From NCBI GenBank assembly GCA_003439945.1, contig QVRM01005377.1, positions 543,501-607,500 on the forward strand: a DNA stretch of 64,000 nucleotides. Direction: 5' to 3'. A program made the position numbers and the translations under genes. The notes beneath the pieces were generated by a model. The model searched no databases and was not told where the DNA came from. It saw nothing but the letters and a program-made list of their open reading frames with translations. This DNA is from Dermanyssus gallinae (lineage: Eukaryota > Arthropoda > Arachnida > Mesostigmata > Dermanyssidae). Shown here in pieces: positions 57,872 to 64,000 of the stretch (position 1 is the stretch's first letter; every line of letters begins with the position of its first letter).

Positions 57872-59712
57872 CAATGGAAATATGGTCATTTATTAGTAAG
57901 GGTACGGAGCTACTCCTAACAAAACCTGGCACGATGTGTGCGAGAAGTCACCGGGGGTCATAAGAGACAGTCGCCAAAGAAGCAGAAGTTGTGCATGTGT
58001 GTACGATAGGGTAATAGCACGTTTGTAGTTTTTGCGCTGATGTAATAGTTTGTAGTGTCATTGCACACATTATAGCCATGACCGCTAATGTAAGTTTGCA
58101 TACGTAAGTAAAAATGAAAAGCCAGGCGCAAAAAAATCTATTATCTGATGAGTGGCCTCGTTCTATTCGCTCGGTTCTCTCCGCCTTCGTTGGACAGATC
58201 GTCATTTCTCAGTGGTTATCACGCGTTTGCACTGACATCTTCTAGAATACGAGCATCTCAATACTGGTTGATTACAGTCGTTGACTTTTGTCGCGATACT
58301 TGTCGAAGTAAGAGAAAACTTGAGTGCGACATTGACATGGCATTGACGATTCAAAGTGCCACAGTAAATCTGCTAAACACCCAATGGCCCTCAGCGAGTC
58401 ATTTCTACGAACGAACGAGTACACGTACGGGATAGGATCTGGAATACGGCATATAGAAACATTTCAGCCAAGCACCGAGTCAAACAAAGGGCCGGAGTTT
58501 GACACAAAAAGGCAGGATATGTGTTCCGCCGCCTAGCCTTTTTGACGGGACAGCGCCTACATAATTTTAATGCTGCCGAAATGCCTAAGATCTACGACAA
58601 GCGCAACAACATGATATAACGGCAAAGCCATTGTCTGGCGCTCGAAAAACTGTAACTTCAATTTCATAAGCGGCAACTTTTACAACCTGGCTCTAATCCA
58701 TTTGAAAAACAAGAGCGCAACAGTAACTAGACTTTTGTATATATATATATAAATATATATACCAAATAAGATGACCACGGTTGCATGGCAAGCCTGTCGG
58801 GCAAAGCCGTTTTAAGGATACTAATCTTAATACTAAAAATACCGGTTCTTCAAAGTTCTCAGTCTGAGATCACCTCAATCTTCTAACAGCGTGCGAAGTC
58901 AATTTCTATTCACCTACACAGTATTGGGTCGTTTTTGCTGTCGTTGAACTGTGAGATGCTTAATGCCAGACCTGGCGCAAATGCATAGAGAAATGGCACT
59001 TTTAATCGTCAACTGGTGTTTCCAACTCTTCGTTTCGTGTTCTTCTCTCTTGTCCGTTCTTTATTTGTACTATCATAACGTGCGAACAAAAAAACACTTT
59101 CTACCATCATATGAAATATCTGAACTTAGCTCGACTGAGCCGAAAGTTGACTTTGCTAAAGAAAAGCAAAACGTTATGCTAGAAACACGGTAGGCAGCGT
59201 TCTGCGACCTTGGTAATAATCATAATTCACAGAACGTGGCGACAGTAAGTGAAAGGGGAAAGGAACCCATGCCCCCCCCCCTCCCGCATATGGGTTGGAA
59301 ACAAAGGTTGACAAGGTGACGAATATTATTATCTAAATGACGACCCCTGATACGATAGAAAACAAAACTTATGTTTGTTCGATTGCTTTTGTTGTTGCTG
59401 TCGTGCGCATACGAATAGATGATACATACAAGTATCGGCGCGGCAAATATGTCATTAGACTTAGATGAAGCGCATCTATCGTGTTTTGAAGCGGGTTGGC
59501 GTCCTTCAATACTAGCCACGTATATACATATAGGAATTGTGGCGGTGGCAATGCGAGGGTTCATATTCGCAGTTGGCAGTATGCATCGTCGGCGTGTGTC
59601 GCTAAGTATTCAATCATTGATTCACTCACTCACTCACTCACTGACTCATTCATTCATCCATTCGTTTGTTTATTTACTTATGTATGTATTGCTCTATGAG
59701 CCGCAGGGTATA
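57872..59712. other. Non-coding
   Basis: A short TA run at about 58737-58761, a (CTCA)-like stretch at 59622-59650 and a C-run at 59273-59282. No gene. Confidence 0.4.
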
Positions 59713-59742
59713 GATATATGTATGTATATGTATATGTATATA

Positions 59743-59782
<40 letters not shown>
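59713..59782. repeat. (TA/TATG)n microsatellite
   Basis: TATATG units grade into pure TA. Confidence 0.85.
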
Positions 59783-59786
<4 letters not shown>

Positions 59787-60240
59787 CACACGTCAATATG
59801 ACGACACCAAACTTGTCGATAGATATATGGATAGGTGAAGACGCTGCTACCGCGTTGTCGTTGCCGCCGCTGCCACTGCCGAATCCACCGCGCATCGAGA
59901 AGAAGGAGCGCATCGAGCGCTTGCACTGAGCAACAATGAGACAATCAACAGCATTTTTGCCCGTGTTGGCATTGTCGCGGGTGCCGCTCGCTGGCGGCTG
60001 CGGTGGCGGTGTCGCTGGCTGTGGCGCCGGCGCGTTCGTGTGTATGTGTTTGGCAAGCCGCGTTCCCGTTGGTGGTGGTGGCGGCGGCGGCGGCGGCATT
60101 GTCACCACCACGAAACGTCTGGCCGGGCCGGTAGCACGTCTGGTACGGAGACAGTCAGCCACTAAGCCAGCGGCCGGACGGACCGGCGGACCGGTCAGTA
60201 GACAGACGACGACAAACTAACGGAATGGAAAATAATGCCG
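59783..60240. other. GC-rich, GGC/GGT-rich, no supported gene
   Basis: Long frames on both strands are rich in G, P or A because of GGC/GGT triplets (60070-60100). No start, domain or exon signal can be supported. Confidence 0.4.
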
Positions 60241-60580
60241 CTACAACAGCCGCGGCGACAACAACAACAACAACAACAACAGCAACAACAGCAAAAACAA
60301 CAACAACAACAACAACACAAACAACAATAACAACAACAACAGTAACAAAAACAACAACAACAGTAGCAGCAGAAGCAGCATGACCTTGGCGCCTGACAAG
60401 TTGGGTTTCGTCACAGACTGCTAACGAGCAGTACGGAGATCAGCAAAATGACGAATATTAACGAGAAGGATGATAAGAGTAGCACAAACAACAGCAGCGG
60501 CGGTGGCGGCTACAACAACAAAAACAGCATTAGCAACAACAATAGCAGATGCTACTACTACTACTACTACTAGATACTGC
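60241..60580. repeat. (CAA)n and (TAC)n trinucleotide tracts
   Basis: CAA-rich at 60255-60365 and TAC at 60550-60572. Confidence 0.85.
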
Positions 60581-61034
60581 ATAACAGTAACAGCAGCCGC
60601 TATGACAATCACCGCTATTACAAAAACGCAGTGATTACAAGAACAGAGATAATGATATGAAATTTAAGATTCAATTTTAGGGTGACAGGGATACATATTA
60701 CAGAGATTGTTACACCACCACCAATAACAGCAACAACAACAACAACAACAAGAATATAAACACCGACTCTTAGTCCCGTAACAGCAGCAAGCACAACACC
60801 CACACTGGCAACACTGGTAGCTGAGGTCATCAGCGCGGTAACGACAACAAAAACAGATACTGGCGTCTGCCTGATACAATGTTTTTTTGTTTTTGTCTTT
60901 TACTAGTACAACTACAATATCCTACCACGCCACTACCATCACCCCACCACCATTACTACTAGACCTAGCAGAATAAAATTAGCAGAAATTCCTTCTCGAG
61001 AACCACGCTCACACTAGCTTCTCACGCATTATAG
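60581..61034. other. Non-coding
   Basis: Contains a CAA patch at 60725-60750. Nothing else recognised. Confidence 0.4.
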
Positions 61035-61217
61035 TAAAGTAAGGTTTTCGGGCTGACCCTCAGCCAGGATTTAACGTCCATGGAACTGTTTTTCACATTG
61101 CTTCATAGACGGACCCCCACAGATACAAATGTGCAACGGTGGGGCTCGAACCCGCGCACCTTTGTGTCTCCTCCGGTTGCGAGACGCAGACTTAAGCCAC
61201 TACGCCATCGGGCTCGA
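61035..61217 (-). mobile_element. tRNA-derived SINE with target-site duplication
   Basis: The head on the minus strand has A box TGGCGTAGTGG (61197-61207) and B box GGTTCGAGCCC (61142-61152), 44 bp apart. The body of about 110 bp ends at CCTTACTTTACTA. Direct repeats CTCACGCATTATAG (61021-61034) and CTCACGCATTACAG (61218-61231), 13 of 14 matching, flank the element exactly. It uses the internal pol III promoter for transcription; the partner LINE is unknown. Confidence 0.8.
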
Positions 61218-62529
61218 CTCACGCATTACAGTGCTAAAACAACAATTGAAACTGGATCAGTAAGTGGTAACGGCACGGCGACGAAAATTAATAGCAGCAG
61301 CAACAGCAGCACTGACAGATGAAGCGAAAAAAGGCCTAGAAGCACCTAACAACATAATTTCCGCAACAAAAATGTTTAATCACAAAGCACTACGATGAAA
61401 CCAGCGCTTACAGAAAGAACTGCACTTTCGAGCGTTCGACAGCAAATCATTTGCCCAATTTAGCACTGGCAGCTAATAATAAACTCTCATATTAGTGTAC
61501 AATCATGTTAAACTGAGATATGTCAACAATGGCTGCTTTAATTGTTTCGTATATGTAAGTTCATCTTTTGTCTTGTTTCGTTTATTTCCCATACCGGCCT
61601 TATCGTCGTCTGTGGGTCTCATTAATACGACGGTCGGAAATGTTTCACGTTTCAAATGTTCGCTATGAATGTTTAATAGTATTAGTAACAGCAGCAAGCC
61701 TCACCATTCACCAATTGCCAAGGGCTTTGCAAATGTTATGATTAATTCCGCATCCACTCTGCGGGCACAAGAACTCCAATTGATACATTGTTGAACGAGT
61801 TTGAAAAGTTGTCAAAGCAGAGAGAGCTCTACAGGCGCAAGCATGGCAAAGATAAAATGGACGAAAAAGGTCCGCAGTGGATGCTAGTTGAATCAAAGTT
61901 CGAAGGATTTTTAACATAAGTAAAATGGAGAATAGGAATAGCTTAAATCTGTGAGCAAAGTAACGCGCTTAAGTTGAACTTGCGCAACGTATTTTCCGAA
62001 AACTGCATTTAAAAGAATTAAGAAGAACATTACTGTGGGCTGAGCACACAGAGCAAACATATTGAAACAAAATGGCAAATACTATCGAGCCCCACACACA
62101 CACAACGTCACAGTCACTTAGAAAATTCGGAAATGAAATGAATTCTGAAATTTGACAGCAACGCGAATGACATAAGAACATTTATATAACATGGATAAAC
62201 GTGGTCGATCTCGGCTCCACTGTGGTCTCAAAAAGCTTCTCTCCAAGCTCTATTGTCAGTTTGGATGCCTCTTTGCTCCAAACGCCATTACCACGTGGTC
62301 CTCAAGAAGATGCGCGTATAGGCGCCGTTTGTGCATTTCCCGTTAGTGAATGATGTGGCCGACGCCCGCGCTGGCTAGTGCACGATAGCCAAGAGCCTAC
62401 GTGTCGGAGACAGTGACGTCCCACGCCAGCAAGGCAAGGTCCGTGGCCGAGCGAGTGCCCATTTTGTAGCGGTAAGACAAGCGGCTTGCTTGTCTTATCC
62501 TTAGAACTTATAATAGCCTCGGGACCCTC
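61218..62529. other. Non-coding
   Basis: No gene or RNA signature recognised. Confidence 0.4.
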
Positions 62530-62556
62530 GAGTAATAATAATAATTTTATTATTAA

Positions 62557-62628
<72 letters not shown>

Positions 62629-62670
62629 CACCATCATTATCATTATCAATATTATTATTATTGTTGTTGC
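62530..62670. repeat. (ATT)n microsatellite, about 140 bp
   Basis: Pure ATT for about 90 bp, then imperfect CAT/TAT units. Confidence 0.9.
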
Positions 62671-62689
62671 ACTTTTTATGCAGCAACAA

Positions 62690-62800
62690 TTGTTTGCTAG
62701 TGGTTATTGTTGTTGCAGTTGCTGCCGCTGTTGTTGCTGCTGCTACTGCTGTTGTTGCCGTTGTTGTTGCTGCTGCTGCTGTCGCTGTATTGTTGTTAAT
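62690..62800. repeat. (GTT/GCT)n tract
   Basis: GTT and GCT triplets; ORFs here are Cys/Ala/Val homopolymers and artefacts. Confidence 0.8.
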
Positions 62801-63920
<1,120 letters not shown>

Positions 63921-64000
63921 CTAAGATCAGTTATATATTTTTGTCAATTAGCAAGCAAATCAACCTTATTCAGGGGATCCTGGTGCGAGAGGCGAGCGTG

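Overview
The window looks like repeat-dominated intergenic DNA from a metazoan nuclear genome. The evidence is many long (TA)n microsatellites (some over 100 bp), several non-LTR retrotransposons (LINEs) at different stages of decay, a 1.3-kb mariner, and tRNA-derived SINE-like sequences. There is no operon-like or bacterial gene organisation. An arthropod such as a mite or tick is plausible from the mariner and the LINE types, but this is a weak inference and I assign no species. I found no convincing host protein-coding gene, so every protein call below belongs to a mobile element.

Layout. Positions 1 to about 9535 are repeated as a tandem direct copy at 10127 to about 19610 (offset 10126 at the start). 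Each unit holds a nearly full-length LINE on the minus strand (called PHD-LINE here; ORF1 with a PHD finger plus an SGNH-hydrolase-like domain, ORF2 with apurinic-type endonuclease plus reverse transcriptase), a decayed RT remnant, and a 26-bp minisatellite. A 5'-truncated PHD-LINE relative lies at the junction (9536-10020, plus strand). A nearly complete mariner follows (19681-21000).

The most interesting system is a two-ORF retrotransposon family with one decayed plus-strand copy (21017-25210, RLE-A) and one apparently open minus-strand copy (about 30353-34898, RLE-B). ORF1 is gag-like with three CCHC knuckles. ORF2 has an N-terminal C2H2 finger, an RT with a YLDD catalytic motif, and in RLE-B a C-terminal zinc knuckle plus a restriction-like endonuclease. 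It has no apurinic endonuclease. In both copies the ORF1 stop and the ORF2 start overlap as ATGA, which suggests translation by termination and reinitiation.

From 35 to 53 kb there are inverted arrays of a 31-bp repeat, a Tc1/mariner-like remnant, three old RT fragments, a tRNA-like SINE, perfect hairpins and trinucleotide tracts. A third LINE type (CR1-like, plus strand, 53.1-57.15 kb) carries an esterase-like ORF1, an endonuclease/RT ORF2 broken by frameshifts, and a (TTGAA)4 tail. The last 7 kb is microsatellite-rich, with a SINE flanked by a 14-bp target-site duplication.

A recurring pattern is that PHD-LINE and RLE-B 3' ends run directly into (TA)n tracts. Some 5' ends and the mariner also abut (TA)n. 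These elements may target TA microsatellites or seed them.
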